NCBI RefSeq assembly: GCF_027580225.2
Contig: NC_073346.2
Location: 10,628,001 to 10,692,000, forward strand
Length of the DNA stretch: 64,000 nt
Direction: 5' to 3'
From: Misgurnus anguillicaudatus
Taxonomy: Eukaryota; Chordata; Actinopteri; Cypriniformes; Cobitidae
Shown here piece by piece: positions 1 to 12,909 of the stretch (the stretch's first letter is position 1; each line of letters starts with the position of its first letter). The notes beneath the pieces were generated by a model that was given only the letters and a program-made list of their open reading frames with translations, was not told the DNA's origin and ran no database searches. A program made the position numbers and the translations under genes.

Positions 1-2083
1 TTACCAATGCCAACATAAAGATTATTACAATAGTCCAGGCGGGATGATATAAAAGCATGGATGACACTCTCAAAATCAGTGAAAGATACAAATGACTTGA
101 CTTTAGATAATTGCCTTAACTGATAAAAACACGATTTAACTACCAAATTAATCTGTTTATCTAGTTTAAAGTCACTGTCCATTAAAACACCCAGGTTTTT
201 TACAACGGGCTTCACATATGACTTTAAGTCACCCAGATCTACATCGGGGGTATTGATGGTACCACCAGGTTTAAACAAAATGATTTCAGTTTTATCTTCA
301 TTAAACTTTAAGAAATTGGAGGCCATCCAAGCTTTAACATCCTCAAGACATCTCAACAAAGGTGCTATAGAGTTTGCATTGTTTCGTTTCAAAGGTAGAT
401 AGAGTTGCGAGTCATCTGCGTAACAGTGAAACGAAATGCCATGTTTCCTAAATATGGACCCTAAAGGTAATATATATAAAGAAAATAAAATGGGTCCAAG
501 AATGGAACCCTGAGGGACTCCACATACAAGAGATGCAGTAGAAGACACAAACTCCCCAAGGCGTACCGAAAAAGTTCTATCACCCAGATAAGATCTAAAC
601 CACTGTAACGCAGCACCCTTTATACCAACACAATGCTCAAGGCGAGAGATTAGAATATTGTGATCTATGGTGTCAAATGCAGCGGTAAGATCTAATAGCA
701 TAAGAATAGCATAGTTACCTGCATCAGTGGCCATTAATAAATCATTATAAACTTTTAACAGGGCCGTTTCTGTGCTGTGAAGTGATTTAAAACCAGATTG
801 ATAAAGTTCTTGCAAGCCATGTAAGTCTAGAAAGGACAGTAATTTTTTAAAAACTACTTTCTCCAATATTTTAGAAATGAACGGGAGTTTCGAAATGGGT
901 CTGAAATTTGCAAGAACCGATGAATCCAGGTTAGGTTTTTTCTTCAGGGGTTCCACTACTGCGTGTTTAAAATGTAAGGGTACAATTCCATTAATGAGAC
1001 TACTATTTACAATCGTTTGTATGTTAGGGCCAAGGGTTTCAAAAACCTTTTTTAGGAAAACTGGGGAGATGATGTCTGAGGGACAAACAGATGGATTCAT
1101 TGTGTCAATGATGTCTTTTAAACCCGCAAGAGACACTGGCTCAAATTGATTAAAAACAAAAGAGCACATAGAGAACGAAGACATTTCAGCAGAAGGATGA
1201 ACAATATTGCCTCTAACAGTCACAATCTTGTCAATAAAAAACTGCAAGAAGTTTTCGCATGTTTCTTTGGAAAATTCCAAACTCATTTGTTGAGGTGTAT
1301 TTAACACAGAATTAATAGTGTTAAACAGAACACGAGGTTTATGAGCATTATTTGCGATGACATTTGAGAAATACTTTGACTTTTCCATTTTTACAGTTTT
1401 CTGATATTTAAACAAACTGTCTTTCAAGATACCAGATGAAACCTGCAGCCGATCTTTTTTCCACTGGCGTTCAGCTCTCCTGCACTCATGCCTAGCAGCA
1501 CGGGTAATGTCATTTAACCATGGTTCAGATTTTTGCTTAGCATGAATAGTCCTGAAAGGGGCAGCAATGTCAAGTGCATTCTCACAATCAGTATAAAATA
1601 ATGATGTTAACTCATCAGTATTATACTGCTGAGTGGACACTGAGAAGGCCATATTTGTGCTATTAAAAACATAAGTAAACAGATCTGCAGTTAAAGAGTT
1701 AAACGAGCGACAGGGACGAGAAGGGGCACATGGTTTAGGACTACAGGAACAAGGAATCTCGAATAACACAGGCATGTGGTCAGAAAAAGTAGCATCACAA
1801 ACATTAATATTGTTAACAGGTAAACCACACGATAAAACCAGGTCCAAAGTGTGTCCATGCTCATGTGTAGAGCTAGTCACAAACTGCATCAAGTTAAATG
1901 ACTCCGTGAGATTTAAGAAGTCTTTAACCAATGGCTTGGAGGGACAACAGATATGGATGTTAAAATCTCCCACAATTAAAATTCTGTCATACTTCGGCAT
2001 GATTTCAGCCAGAAAATCTGAAAAGTCGTTTATGAAGTCCTTATGGTATTTGGGAGGACGATAGATCACAGCGCAAAGCACTG
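1..2083 (-). mobile_element. L2-clade LINE, 3' part (endonuclease end + reverse transcriptase), truncated by the window edge
   Basis: Translating the minus strand gives a non-LTR retrotransposon ORF2. First comes the C-terminal part of an AP-endonuclease domain (YRPPK near 2060, GDFNIH near 1985, TLDLVLS near 1840, SDH near 1775). A reverse transcriptase follows, with the fingers motif FRPISKLPF near 860, AAFDTIDHN near 680, [10 protein letters not shown] near 510 and the catalytic [11 protein letters not shown] at about 400-434. The same minus frame is used at 2069, 1085 and 434, and I saw no stop between them, so this copy looks little decayed. Homology stops near 2083, which fits the usual 5' truncation of LINEs. 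The ORF is still open at base 1, so the 3' end is outside the window. The L2/CR1 clade assignment rests on the RT motif style. Confidence 0.85.
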
Positions 2084-3835
2084 GGTCAGGTCATCTAACT
2101 CGCATTTAATCCTCTAGACTGCCTAAACCGAAAACAAAGAGAGAAAACAAAATATCTTCTGCATCCAAGACACCCTACCTAACCTACACTCTCTAACCAA
2201 AAAGTTGGGGAAAACATACAATGGGTGGCACTCGCTACTAACCTAGTGTACTAATACAGTAAATACAGCAACCTACGTGTAGCAAAATGTATGTCACATT
2301 ACAATCTTACCTGTTCACTCCTCTCCGAACATGCAAAGATAATTAACATGTAAACCGATAAACAAAATAACGTACACACAAGAATTCAAGCAAAAGTTGC
2401 GTAATGTAACAGTAAAGTAGTAGCAAATAACACTGGGCCTAGTGTCAGACTGTCGTGCTCTCTTATTGGGCGGAGTGATTGTGGGTTGGTGGAACAGATA
2501 ATGACCTCAGCGGCAGGTGGAAACTGACAAGGATGCTAGCCAATGCGGCGTATGGGAAAATTAAAGTTAAGAGAGAGAGAGAGAGAGAGACGGAGGGAAA
2601 ACACAAACAGACGGCATACGAACGAAACAGTTCTATACTTTGCCGCCCAGAGAAATAGAGTCCAGGATTATGTTTTAGCTTGCATATCATTCTGGGTAGT
2701 GGCAGCCATTTTAGGGGATGCAGCCGAAAGGATACACAGCGATAGTAACGGAAATAAATTAATCGAAGAATGATCAAGTGTAAAATTATATATAAAGACA
2801 AACTCAAACCCCTAAGCAAAGTTACTGTACTTAGAGAAAATCCAGACAATCAACGAACTCGATTTGTACGAACACAAAGAGTGGTCCGATGATCTCAATG
2901 AATTACCGCATGTAACATTACCTGGTGTGTTTTCTTAACTTGTCTGTGTCTGTGGTGTCAGTGCATTTACAATTTAAAAATTATAAATCTCTCAAGGCCC
3001 ATCTGCAATTTACAAATGCATGGGTGCAGGACCTTCGGATTTTCCACGTCAACGAACAGTAAACGGTTGTTTGCACAAAAGTAATGTAATAAATTTGATG
3101 CATACTCGTTAAGGCTCCGCAAGTCATTGTGCGCATGAGCCCACACTTCAGATCTATCACCCCTGCTTCAGATTTTGCACACTTGCCTTTCTGGATGGAT
3201 TATTATCATGGTGGCTTGTGACAATGAAAACTGTGCAGTTCAGTAGTCCAGCTCAGCTGACTCAGTCAGGCACTTTCAGAAACGGAATTATGGCTTTGTA
3301 CCTCTTGTACACATTGGAACACCAATGTGTTTTTGTACCCATATTGCATTGTTATATGTTCTTAATACTTGAACTTTACACCGTTGTTTGTTACACCTGT
3401 TGTAGGCCTATCTACACTACAGTTACACTGAATTTATAACTTAAATGTTTATCTATTTAACTTTTTGCATTGCTATATTATATACTGTAGGTTCTTGATA
3501 CGTTTTATTTGTTTACCTAGTTATTTTTTATGTGTTAAGGCTACATTGCCCCATTATCTGTTTTGTATTCAGTATGTGTTACTGTAAACTACACATTTAC
3601 CTCAGTGTGTTATGATGCACAAATAAAGAGTTATAGAATTGATACATTTTGTTATTTATTATTGTAACAGGTGGTATGCAATATATAACACTGGTAATGC
3701 ACAAACAGCAAATCCTGCATACAGTAGGTAACACATTTTTATTTATATTATAATGTAAGGCTGTATTAATTGAGAAAAATTGATTTGACAGCCCTAGTTT
3801 GAAGCTATATTATGGTTTTATAACAAGGCTAGGGC
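2084..3835. other. Intergenic DNA, no gene seen; short GA microsatellite
   Basis: AT-rich DNA. Contains a GA dinucleotide run at about 2568-2591. The open frames here have no recognisable domain and look like chance ORFs. I see no RNA gene. Confidence 0.5.
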
Positions 3836-3843
3836 ACATATTG

Positions 3844-4940
3844 TAAGGTGACCAGATTTTTTAAATGAAAACCGGGGACATTTCCTAGTTAAATGGTGAA
3901 AATATCATTAAAATCTAATTTGTTGTTATATCTATGAATAAAAAATGGGGACAAAATGTTTTTTTTAAGTTTTCTTTTTTTGTTGTACTGCAGGGAATGA
4001 CTTTTTTCTTAGTGGTGTTTTTGTCTTATTTTCAGTACAAATATCTAAAAAAAATCTTGGAACGGGATGCATTTTCTTGATGGGCAGAATCCCCTAGGAA
4101 GAATCTAGCTTTAAGACAAAAATAAATAAATTTAAGTGAATTTGTGCTTAAAACATGCAAAAAAAAAAATTTCTTGAATTAAGTAGTGGTAGATTTTTTT
4201 GCTTGTTTTAAGCACAAATTTGATATTTTGGTCTAAAAATTAGAGTTATATTCTTGGGTAATTTTGCCCATCAAGAAAATGCATCTTGCTTTAGGAATGT
4301 TTTGTATTTGTACTGAAAAGAAGAGAAAGGTGCTAATAAGAAAGTCATTTTTTGCAATGTTTCTAATTCAATTAATGGAACAATTTCTGTAGCCTAAAAA
4401 TCAAATTTCTCCCGTTTTTTACGAGACATACCTCATCAAAAATGACTTCTAAGGTACTACTTTAGCTGATTCCATAACATTGTAAACGTGATCGAACAGA
4501 AGGAATAATGCAAAATGTAAAGCCTACACAAAACAAATGCTCCATACTGTGATCAGTTCACTTCATTGATTTATTATTTTAATTTAACATTAGTAGTTAG
4601 TACCTTAAGCCCCCATAACTTTACCTGTTTTCATATCTTATGATAACTTGATTGATGATAATGATGCTTTTTCATGTGTCTCGTTGTAAATTCTTCATCG
4701 CTAAATCAGTGGCGTGTGCAAGTAATAATTAGCTCGCGGCCCCCTCTGCTGGTGAAAATAATCATTACATGATTGCTCCGGTCTGGTACTACAAACGCTA
4801 TGTTGATCGGGTTTTAGTGTATTTGCTGGTTGTTTTGGACATGCTGTAAAACGGGGACATTTCCGGGGACAGCTTCAGTCGGGGACAGAACACCAAAAAA
4901 CGGGACTGTCCCCGGAAAACGGGGACGTCTGGTCACCTTA
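3844..4940. mobile_element. Non-autonomous hAT-type transposon (1097 bp)
   Basis: The left end TAAGGTGACCAGA is the exact inverse of the right end TCTGGTCACCTTA. The element is flanked by a perfect 8-bp duplication, ACATATTG (3836-3843 and 4941-4948). An 8-bp duplication is the hallmark of the hAT superfamily. No transposase frame is present. A second copy of the same family lies at 26181-34840, interrupted by a Gypsy element. Confidence 0.9.
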
Positions 4941-4948
4941 ACATATTG

Positions 4949-5387
4949 GTCAAGGCACAGCAAACAGTCCAGGAATGCCATGTCTTCACTTTGTACCATG
5001 GTGACTGGTACAATTCCAATAGGTGTGGTGTACTTATTTAATTAGTTTAACATTGTTTAATTAGTAATGTAGTTATTTAGCCAGTTAGCTTATCAGTGTT
5101 TGTCAAAATTTTGTGTAAAGACGAGCCAAGGACACGGAATGCAAGAAGAATGCAAAGGGAATAATAAAGTAAAACAACCCTATGGGAGAAAACTTATACG
5201 CAGTGCAGGCATGAGAAACCAACTAACGAAGAAACGAGGGTATAATGAGGAAATGAACACTCAACACACAGACGGGAGAGCCCAAGCGAACTCGAATCGC
5301 ATTGTTACACTTAAACAAGATACACGAGTGTCATGACTTCTTTATAAGAATAAACAAACCAAAGTAAAGAACATTTCTCTGTCTAAA
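4949..5387. other. Intergenic DNA, no feature seen
   Basis: Short AT-rich spacer between two hAT elements. The 78-codon open frame here has no recognisable domain. Confidence 0.4.
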
Positions 5388-5395
5388 CAACTAGC

Positions 5396-6651
5396 TAGGG
5401 CTGCGACTAACGATTATTTTAATAATCGATTAATCTGTCAATAATTTTATCGATTAATCGATGAATCGGATAAAGAACAAAAAACAAGAAAAGCATTCAT
5501 TTCCAACCCCTTATTCAAAACAGAACTAAAATCTTTAGAAATTACACAAACATGTTGCTCCTTGAACATACCTGAGCTGTTACAATAATAATAAAATAAA
5601 ATAAATATGGACTAACACAAAAAATACACATGTATGCTTTACATCTGCCAAATATATAAACCTTTTTATGATGCATTTCCCATCAAGAGAGGCTTCAAAA
5701 AGATAGTATATGAGTACACTCTCAGAAATAAAGGTACAAAAGTTGTCACTGGGACAGTACCCTTTCAAAAAGGTACACCTTTGTACCCAAAAAGTTCATA
5801 TTAGTACTTCAAAAGTACATATTGGCAGTTCAAAGATACATATTTGTACCTAATGGTACATATTAGGACCTTTTATAAAGGGTACTACCCTAGTGAGAGG
5901 TTTGTACCTTTATATTTGACTTCATGTGTTTTCTCAGATCGGATAGCTATATCTCATTTGTTAAAACTGTTCCATTTACATTTGGCCACATAAATGCGTT
6001 ATTGTGAAAACAGAAAATGCGTCTTCTACTCCCGCGCAAAATGCAAATATACCATTCATTACTTCGCCTGTGAGACGATGTTTATGCAACAAAAGGCGGA
6101 ACTTACTGTATGTTGTACTGTATGTTGGGCCGGGCATGTGTGTCTCCTTGCTCGGCATGAGCTGGAGCGCGCAGTAAAGACCAGCAGGAGAGTGACGGCG
6201 CGATGATTTTATGTACAGGTCCATGACGGGGAAAAGCGTTCATACAACTTTCTCTCAATGTTTTATTTCTTTGTTTAACGTCATTTTATTTGTTTTTTGT
6301 TTAGTCGTTGCTCCATAAAGCATAAGCGTGTCGTCTTTGTTTGTTTACCTCTTTGCCGGCTAACTTCCAGGTGACGTGCTTACGTTTGGGAGGAGTAAAA
6401 CACTGACGTGTGATTTTCCTCTACCTTTGCTGTTTTTTATCTTTTCTCCGCTGCCCTGTCTTTTCTCCGCCCTGTCTATGAGGTGCCGAACTCTGCAAGC
6501 AACAGTGCATGAGAGAGAGACCGAGTGTGTTCACTCCGCTCCGCATTTAACTGAAGTTTAACGCGACACAACGAATCGATTATGAAATTCGTTGCCAACT
6601 CTTTTAGTAATCGATTTTTATCGATTTAATCGATTCGTTGTTGCAGCCCTA
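5396..6651. mobile_element. Non-autonomous hAT-type transposon (1256 bp) with a nested MITE
   Basis: Ends TAGGGCTGCGAC and GTTGCAGCCCTA are inverse with one mismatch. The perfect 8-bp duplication CAACTAGC lies at 5388-5395 and 6652-6659. Sub-terminal sequence is rich in repeated ATCGATT words in both orientations (5420-5465, 6575-6635). The short open frames near 5976-6224 are not transposase. An unrelated MITE is nested at about 5715-5925. Confidence 0.88.
5715..5925. mobile_element. Small MITE nested in the hAT element
   Basis: Imperfect terminal inverted repeats: AAATAAAGGTACAAA near 5727 and TTTGTACCTTTATATTT near 5900. The interior is dense with GGTAC/GTACC words. The style matches a short MITE family common in cyprinid genomes; exact ends are uncertain. 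Confidence 0.6.
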
Positions 6652-6659
6652 CAACTAGC

Positions 6660-7228
6660 TATTAAAGTTAGCGGTGTAACAACAATTCTGTGTTTAACTT
6701 ACATTGCTAATGCTAAAAACAACAACAAAAGTTGACATGATTTGTGTTAAACTTACCTTTGTGAAAATGCCATGAACAAACGTGTTTTGGGAAATGTTCT
6801 TAAAGGTGATGGTTTTCCATCTTACTGCTGCTACCCAAGCCATGCGATGCCGCTTTGTTAACGCGGAGACCTGAGATCCAAAGTGCTGTTTCCTGGGAAA
6901 AAAGCTAATAAAACTCACTCCATTTGAGAATCGGTTACTACGCCGGTTGTGAGTGAAATTATGCCAGCTAATTACAGAACAATTGTTGTACCATTTTTAG
7001 CTGTACAACACAACAAATTTTGAATTCCCCGCATATTTCCTATCCAATCCAGTACAGGTAGCAGCGGTGTGCCTCTAGTCCCAGAATGCATTGCGCTGCT
7101 GGTGCGCCGGTTCAGCTCTCTATAAGGACATATTCTGAGATCACATTTTAAATTGTGACGGCCTTACTAGTCTTCAGTCGTGCTGCTGTGACGCAATCGG
7201 TCTTCGCAATCGGATCTGTCATTTAACA
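6660..7228. other. Intergenic DNA, no gene seen
   Basis: No coding or RNA feature recognised. Confidence 0.4.
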
Positions 7229-7420
7229 GATCCTGAGCAGTGTTGGGCAAGTTACTTCCAAGGTGTAATACATTATATATTACAAATTACTGTCATTTGA
7301 AAGTAATTAGTTACATTACAATATTACTGTCTCTGAACTGTAATGAGTTACACTACTTTTACGTTACTTTTGAGTTACTTTCATCAAAATAACAGAAGTA
7401 TGATTAGGCATTATAAAATG
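7229..7420. repeat. Interspersed repeat of the GTGTTGGGCAAGTTACTT type
   Basis: The start GTGTTGGGCAAGTTACTT and the following dense TTAC/GTAA words are typical of a widespread fish repeat end. The other terminus was not identified, so this may be only one end of an element. Confidence 0.5.
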
Positions 7421-7459
7421 TTGAAATGTAGTTAATTGCTACATAGTTTAATTTCTTAC

Positions 7460-7965
7460 ACCAGCTGTATTACACTCCACCCAGATGTCACCCCTTTGCT
7501 TTAGATGTGGCACAGAAGAAGGAACATTTTTGCATTCTACCTGGTTGTGTCCTAAAGTAAAGGTATTTTGGGTACAAGTATGTGATATAATATCACAGAT
7601 CCTTGGAAGTGATTTTCCACTGGATTCAGAGAGATGTTTATTATGTTATTTTACTAACTTTAATATCCAACATAATCAAGCTATTAAGCTTACTGAAATC
7701 TTGTTGATAATAGCTAAAAAATATATTGCTTTAAAATAGAAAGCAAATATTAATGTGCCATCTGGTTTCTGGGAGTTGGACGTTTGCAGCTGTGTACCAA
7801 TAGAGAAGATTACATATACCTTGAGGGGGAGAAGTGAATTATTTTATAAAATGTAGAATCCATTTTTGAATTATATAAAAACAGAACCACCTGATTTGAT
7901 TTGTTAAAGTTGATTTCCTAATTGTTTGCTTTTATTGTTAATTTAAATAAAATAAAATAAAAACA
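7460..7965 (+). mobile_element. L1-type LINE fragment, 3' end of ORF2
   Basis: The plus frame at 7485-7739 encodes the C-terminal cysteine/histidine segment of L1 ORF2 proteins: CFRC, then LHSTWLCPKVKVFW, then an LLIIAKKYIALK helix. A stop at 7737-7739 interrupts it, and recognisable sequence continues to about 7900 before an A-rich tail (AAATAAAATAAAATAAAA, about 7943-7962). It is a 5'-truncated dead copy in the orientation of the neighbouring ptchd3-like gene. Confidence 0.7.
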
Positions 7966-8004
7966 TGCAGTACTGCACAGTCGATGGTGACATTGTTTTT
8001 CTTT

Positions 8005-8600
8005 GGAAGATTAAATAATCTTAAAATACTAACCGTTTTCTCTCACAAACATTTTTTGCATCAAAAGACATACGGTATATTAACCCACAGGATAACTGTT
8101 ACTTTAAAGTAATTCTGCATGTTAGGATTATATAAAAATAAAAAATTAATCCTCCTCTATCTCTCTCTATCAAAAAAATCATGAGAGTTAATGGAAGTTA
8201 GATTTGACCTGAACTCTGGTATGTTGTGTTGTGTGAAAGTGGCCATCAGCTTGTGCATCACTGTACCTGATTCAGTGTCTTGTATAAACATTCAACTTTC
8301 CAGAAGTTAGAGAGAAATAGTTAACTAGGATGAGATACGCTCTGCTAAATTAAACAAATCGGTTTCCTTAAGGAACAAGGATCAAGGAAATGCAATATTT
8401 ACAGTAATGCTCACAGTTAATGTTTAAAGGCAGTATCACCTGTTTTTATGTAAATCATTAGTGGTCCTGTCCATCACTGCTGACCCTTTGTATAGCCAAA
8501 GTCTATCCTACTAAAATATGGAAATTTGAGGATAGAATTGTAGTTTGTTTTACCTGGCAATAGCACCATCTGCAGACAAACATTTGGCACCTAAAATTAT
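8005..8600. repeat. Copy A of a ~600-bp duplicated segment
   Basis: Closely matches 20905-21525 in the same orientation, including AAGGAACAAGGATCAAGGAA and CCATCTGCAGACAAACAT. One copy lies upstream of the intact ptchd3-like gene and the other upstream of its broken duplicate. It may be part of a segmental duplication or a dispersed repeat; the sequence alone does not decide. Confidence 0.65.
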
Positions 8601-9440
8601 TCTTGAATAAGGAATTAATGTACATTGTAAAAAATAAATTTGCTTACCGGTAATAAAATCCTTTTTTGCACGAAATGAAGTAAAATGTATTTTACTGCTT
8701 AATTTTCAAGTACAACTTACCAAAATCAAATAAAGTCTACTTAATAATACATAAAACATTTGTTAAATAATTAATTAAATGTCACTTAATTATTTTTATT
8801 TGAGAAGTTAGATTTATTTTAATTGTTTCGGTAAAAGTTGACACTGAGTGGAGTTTAAAAAGGGCAAGAGATGGACTTTCGGGCCCTTGACACATACTGT
8901 CTTGATGATAAATTGTTTGTGATCCTCAAGAATCAGGGGCGGATCTACAGGGGAGCAAGGGGGGCAAGTGCCCCCCACTCTAGAGCCTTGCCCCCCACTT
9001 GTAAAACAAACAAACCGTCACTATGTCCAGAAGCTAACTAAACCCTTAACCAACTTTTTTTAGTTAATGATCTGTAAGAATGATGGTTTATTAGTGCTGT
9101 TCATTGATTTTAGTAAGTTTTTTGACATTTGGATATAAAGAGTTTTAATACTACAATATATGGTGTAAAAATGAGAGTGCTGCCCTCTTCAGGTTGAACG
9201 GTGGCTACTGCAGTTGAATTTTCCTATTGGATGTTGGGTCCAAAAAGTAACTCTTGACGTAAGCAGGTTCAAGCTCCCCACGCCCTTGTTACGATCTCAC
9301 CACACACTTGGTACGAGCTTAGTTCGTCCCCTCTATCTCCGTTGGGATCTGCCCACTTTTCTTTCATTTTTTAAATATTGCCAGTGGGTGGAGTCAGGCT
9401 CTGACCAGGGGTTTAGTTACGCTTTAATAAAACATTGAAC
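8601..9440. other. Intergenic DNA with a lone transposon end
   Basis: At about 8935, CAGGGGCGGATCTACAGGGG followed by runs of G and C resembles the end of a hAT-type fish element, but I found no matching opposite end. Nothing else recognised. Confidence 0.4.
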
Positions 9441-9448
9441 TAAACAAT

Positions 9449-10166
9449 TAGGGATGCACCGAATCCAGATTTTTTAGGTTCGGCCGAATCCCGAATCCAC
9501 CGTTTAAGATTCGGCCGAATCCGAAACCGAATCCTACTCGCATCCTTATTCCAACACAGTAAAACACATTAATGAAGTAAACAACGTCCACAGCAGTGTA
9601 TTTTTCATTTTATTTAATTTTAACTGTACATTATGCCAGGATGACAAGTTGGAAAAACTATTTTGACAATTACCATAAGCATATGCATAATGAAAGCGAT
9701 GCGTTGCAACACGTTCGTTTTTCCAATAAGCAAGCAGCTCCGCGCTGAAAACTATATTTAACTTTGAGTGAGAAGCTCCGCTCGTCAATGTCAGTTTTCA
9801 CACGGCCGTCCAATTACAGTGGAGGAGGGGCGGGACATTACCACAGCAACCAACCGGCTCACAGCTGAAGCATCACAGCTACCAAGCGCTCGGCTGAAAA
9901 ACAGCTGGCATTTGGCGTCCTCAAGGCGTTTTCAGCCGTGTTTAAAAGTTTTGGTGTGTCCAGCCCCTAAGGCTCACCGAAAGAAAAAGCTCATCTCCAC
10001 GTCAGCACCCGATGTGTGTAATCAATGGCCGCGTGACGTCGACCAGCGTAGCGCAAGCCTAGGGTTCGGTTCGGTGGAAAAAAAATCTAGGATTCGGCCG
10101 AACCCGAACCCCGTCAAAAAGCCCAGTATTCGGGCGAATCCGAATCCTGGATTCGGTGCATCCCTA
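9449..10166. mobile_element. Non-autonomous hAT-type transposon (718 bp)
   Basis: Ends TAGGGATGCACCGAATCCAG and CTGGATTCGGTGCATCCCTA are exact inverse repeats of 20 bp. A perfect 8-bp duplication TAAACAAT lies at 9441-9448 and 10167-10174. Sub-terminal regions repeat ATTCGGCCGAA words. The 133-codon plus frame at 9768-10169 runs through the right terminus and is not a host gene. Confidence 0.93.
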
Positions 10167-10174
10167 TAAACAAT

Positions 10175-11466
10175 ACATTTACCAAAAGTGAACAATTTAT
10201 TTTTTAATTTTAAATGTATTCTTAGCCCTCTCCCTTCAAATACTTAGCCATGCTCTTGATTCAAACATGTGAGCGGCGATCGCATTGAGTCTAGCTCACA
10301 CACACAACGAGTCTGCTGCGGTGCGGTGGTGGCCCTACAACTCTCGGCTGGAGCGACCGAGTGAAGTGAATTTCCCCAGGTGTAGTTTAAACACAAGTTT
10401 AACTTAAAGTTAAATTCCACGTTCAAACATGGAACACTCTGAATTGGCATCCACCAATAATAATGTTCCAAGCCAAGTGAAACGAACAACATATCCTCCA
10501 ACCCATACGATTGTTATGGTCGTTTGTCCATTCCACCAAATACAAACAATAGATGCATTTACTAAATTAGCACCTCTACCGGCAACAGGTGAAACTTAAT
10601 ATATTAGGGTATAAAATAATATTTTGTGATATATATTTTTGCTATGATGACATGTACTAGGATAAGATTTTCAATTTAAACCACCAGGATTAAATGTATT
10701 ATTACACATTACTCAGGCATTTAGGGCAAATAACATACCCATTTATTTATTATATGATATAAACACAGCATACAAAACAGTCACAACTTTTTAAAAATGT
10801 ACTTAAAATATACCAAGTGTACCAAGGTCAAAGGATAGATTTATTTGAAGAAAAGATGCAAAAGTGATGACAATCCGTTGTAAATATTAAAAACTGCCGC
10901 AAGGCTACGTCATCTATGATTGTGAAAAGGCATTGGCTTTCGTGTGTCTTGTGACCAATCGCATCATTACATCAGCTAAGAATGTGAAACGCTATTGGGT
11001 CTTGTGACCGACTACGTCATGCTGGTTTATGTTTGAATGAGATCTGACGCACATGTGCGTTCTTCATATAAAGTAATCGTATGGCTTCCGTTCGCAAAGT
11101 TTGCAACGTGAATGGTTTGTAATACTTTTATACTGTTTTATGCAATAAATACCTGACTTTACTTTTACTTGTGTGTTGTGTTTTATATGGTTGAGAAGTG
11201 GTTGGGTTTAGGGTAAGGGTGAGGGTGGGGTTAGATGCTCCAAAATATCTTTAAACCCATAAATGCTTATGAAACCGTTTCTACATTTACAAATTCATAA
11301 AATTAAATGTGTCTAATCTGATGAATAAGGCAAAAACCTTAAAACAGGTTGTATTTATATGCTACCTCCCGCTAGAGCACAAATAAGTCACTTTACTTCG
11401 TAATAAGGTGCTTGCACAAACGACTTATGTGGTTGTTATTTTTTGGAGGACAGTCTCATAAACGAA
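10175..11466. other. Intergenic DNA, no gene seen
   Basis: Contains one diverged copy of the CATCCACCAATAATAATGTT motif (about 10448) that recurs in the minisatellite at 11467-11850. No coding evidence. Confidence 0.4.
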
Positions 11467-11850
11467 CCCACCCAAGTCTATCTATGGTGTTCTGACAAAG
11501 AGGTGTAGGTGTTGCTAAATGGTTTCTATGGTAGTCTGTTGTATTGCTAGGGAGTAAATTGGCTTCCACAAATGATTATACTTCAAGCCACAAGTGAAAC
11601 AAGCCCACCCATATGTCTCTATGATGTTTTAATGTAGAGCTATAGTAGTTGCTAAACAGTTACTAGTATACTCTGTTTGGTTGATGGGAAGTGAGCTGGC
11701 ATCCACCAATGATTATACTCCAAGCCACAAATGAAACAAGCCCACCCCCATGTCACTATGATGTTCTGATGCAGAGATATAGGTGTTGCTAAATGATTTC
11801 TAAGGTGTTCTGTTTGGTTGCTAGGGAGTCCACCAATGATTATACTCCAA
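11467..11850. repeat. Minisatellite, 137-bp unit, about 2.8 copies
   Basis: Units start with CCCACCC at 11467, 11604 and 11741, giving a 137-bp period. Each unit contains GTTGCTAAA and an AATGATTATACT(C/T)CAAGCC segment. The third unit is shorter by an internal deletion after GCTAGGGAGT. Confidence 0.8.
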
Positions 11851-12909
11851 GCCAAAAAAGGAATCATTCATGACATTTCTCAAAACCACTAGGTGGCACT
11901 GTAATGTGCATGCAACCTATTTGTACAAGGCCATTACTATAATGATATATACCAAGTTTCATGTTAATACGCAAAGGTTCTGCAAAGATAAAGCCTCAAA
12001 TCCATTTGGTGTATTGATGCGTTATCTAAGAATGAATTGGTCTATAAAAGATTTTAATATTTTTTGTCTGGAGTGTCTTCAGATGATACACTCCAAATTT
12101 TAAGCAAATCACACAAACGCTCTAGGAGGGGTTCAAAGTATGTTTTAATATATTAAGTGGCGGACAGGAATTAGGTTTAACTATGACGTATTTGTTACTA
12201 TCATACTCTGCATGAGCCACAGAATCACAAGAGTGAAGTATAATGGTAGTATGGCAATTTAATCAAATAATAAAATAATTCTTATGAATTTCATCCATTT
12301 AGGCGTGCTCATGGTTGAATTATAGCTTGCAGCAGTATTGGAACGGATTGGAATTTAGTGCAAAAAATAATTTGGTTTCTACAACTTAAGCATCAAAGTT
12401 ATAATCACAAACATGAGCGAAAGTTTGGACTGTTGTTGGCACTAGAGGGTGTAAGAGAGAGACTCCAAATTTGGTGTGGCAACATTTCAGATTGTCCCCT
12501 ATCTGTGTGCTAACTTTCCTACATGCACCTCCATGGGTTTCTGTAGACATACATGTAATGGCAGAAGAAGAAGAAAGAACACTAATGGTTTCAATAGGGG
12601 TTTTTCCCTTCTTCAGGGCTTGACCCATCATAAGTACAAAAAAGACTGTATATGCACATTTTACATGAGCATATTTTACTGGTTGTGGAGAAATTACATG
12701 TATATGTATATATGTACAGTGTGTATGTGTATATATATATACAGTAAATATCTACTGCTGTGGGTACGCACACACAGTATATCAAGCAACTGTTGTCATT
12801 TGTTAATAATTAACTTGATGTTTGGCTTAGTTAGACAGTGATGACAAAATTCATCCGATTCAAGACAATGACTGTTGTGTGAGGAGACAGAAGACAGAAC
12901 TGCTGGAAG
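11851..12909. other. Upstream region of the ptchd3-like gene
   Basis: Intergenic DNA with a TATG/TA microsatellite at about 12697-12745. No convincing TATA-type promoter or 5' UTR exon could be placed. The start codon that follows has a favourable context (GAAGATGG). Confidence 0.35.

Noticed and set aside
2463..2849. 128-codon minus-strand open frame
   Set aside because: Leu/Ser-rich translation of a GA/CT repeat region with no domain and an overlapping plus-strand frame; it looks like chance.
5976..6224. Transposase gene in the hAT element
   Set aside because: The overlapping 70-82 codon frames on both strands carry no RNase H-like or dimerisation motif.
9768..10169. 133-codon plus-strand frame
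   Set aside because: It lies in a hAT MITE and reads through its right terminal repeat; no known domain.
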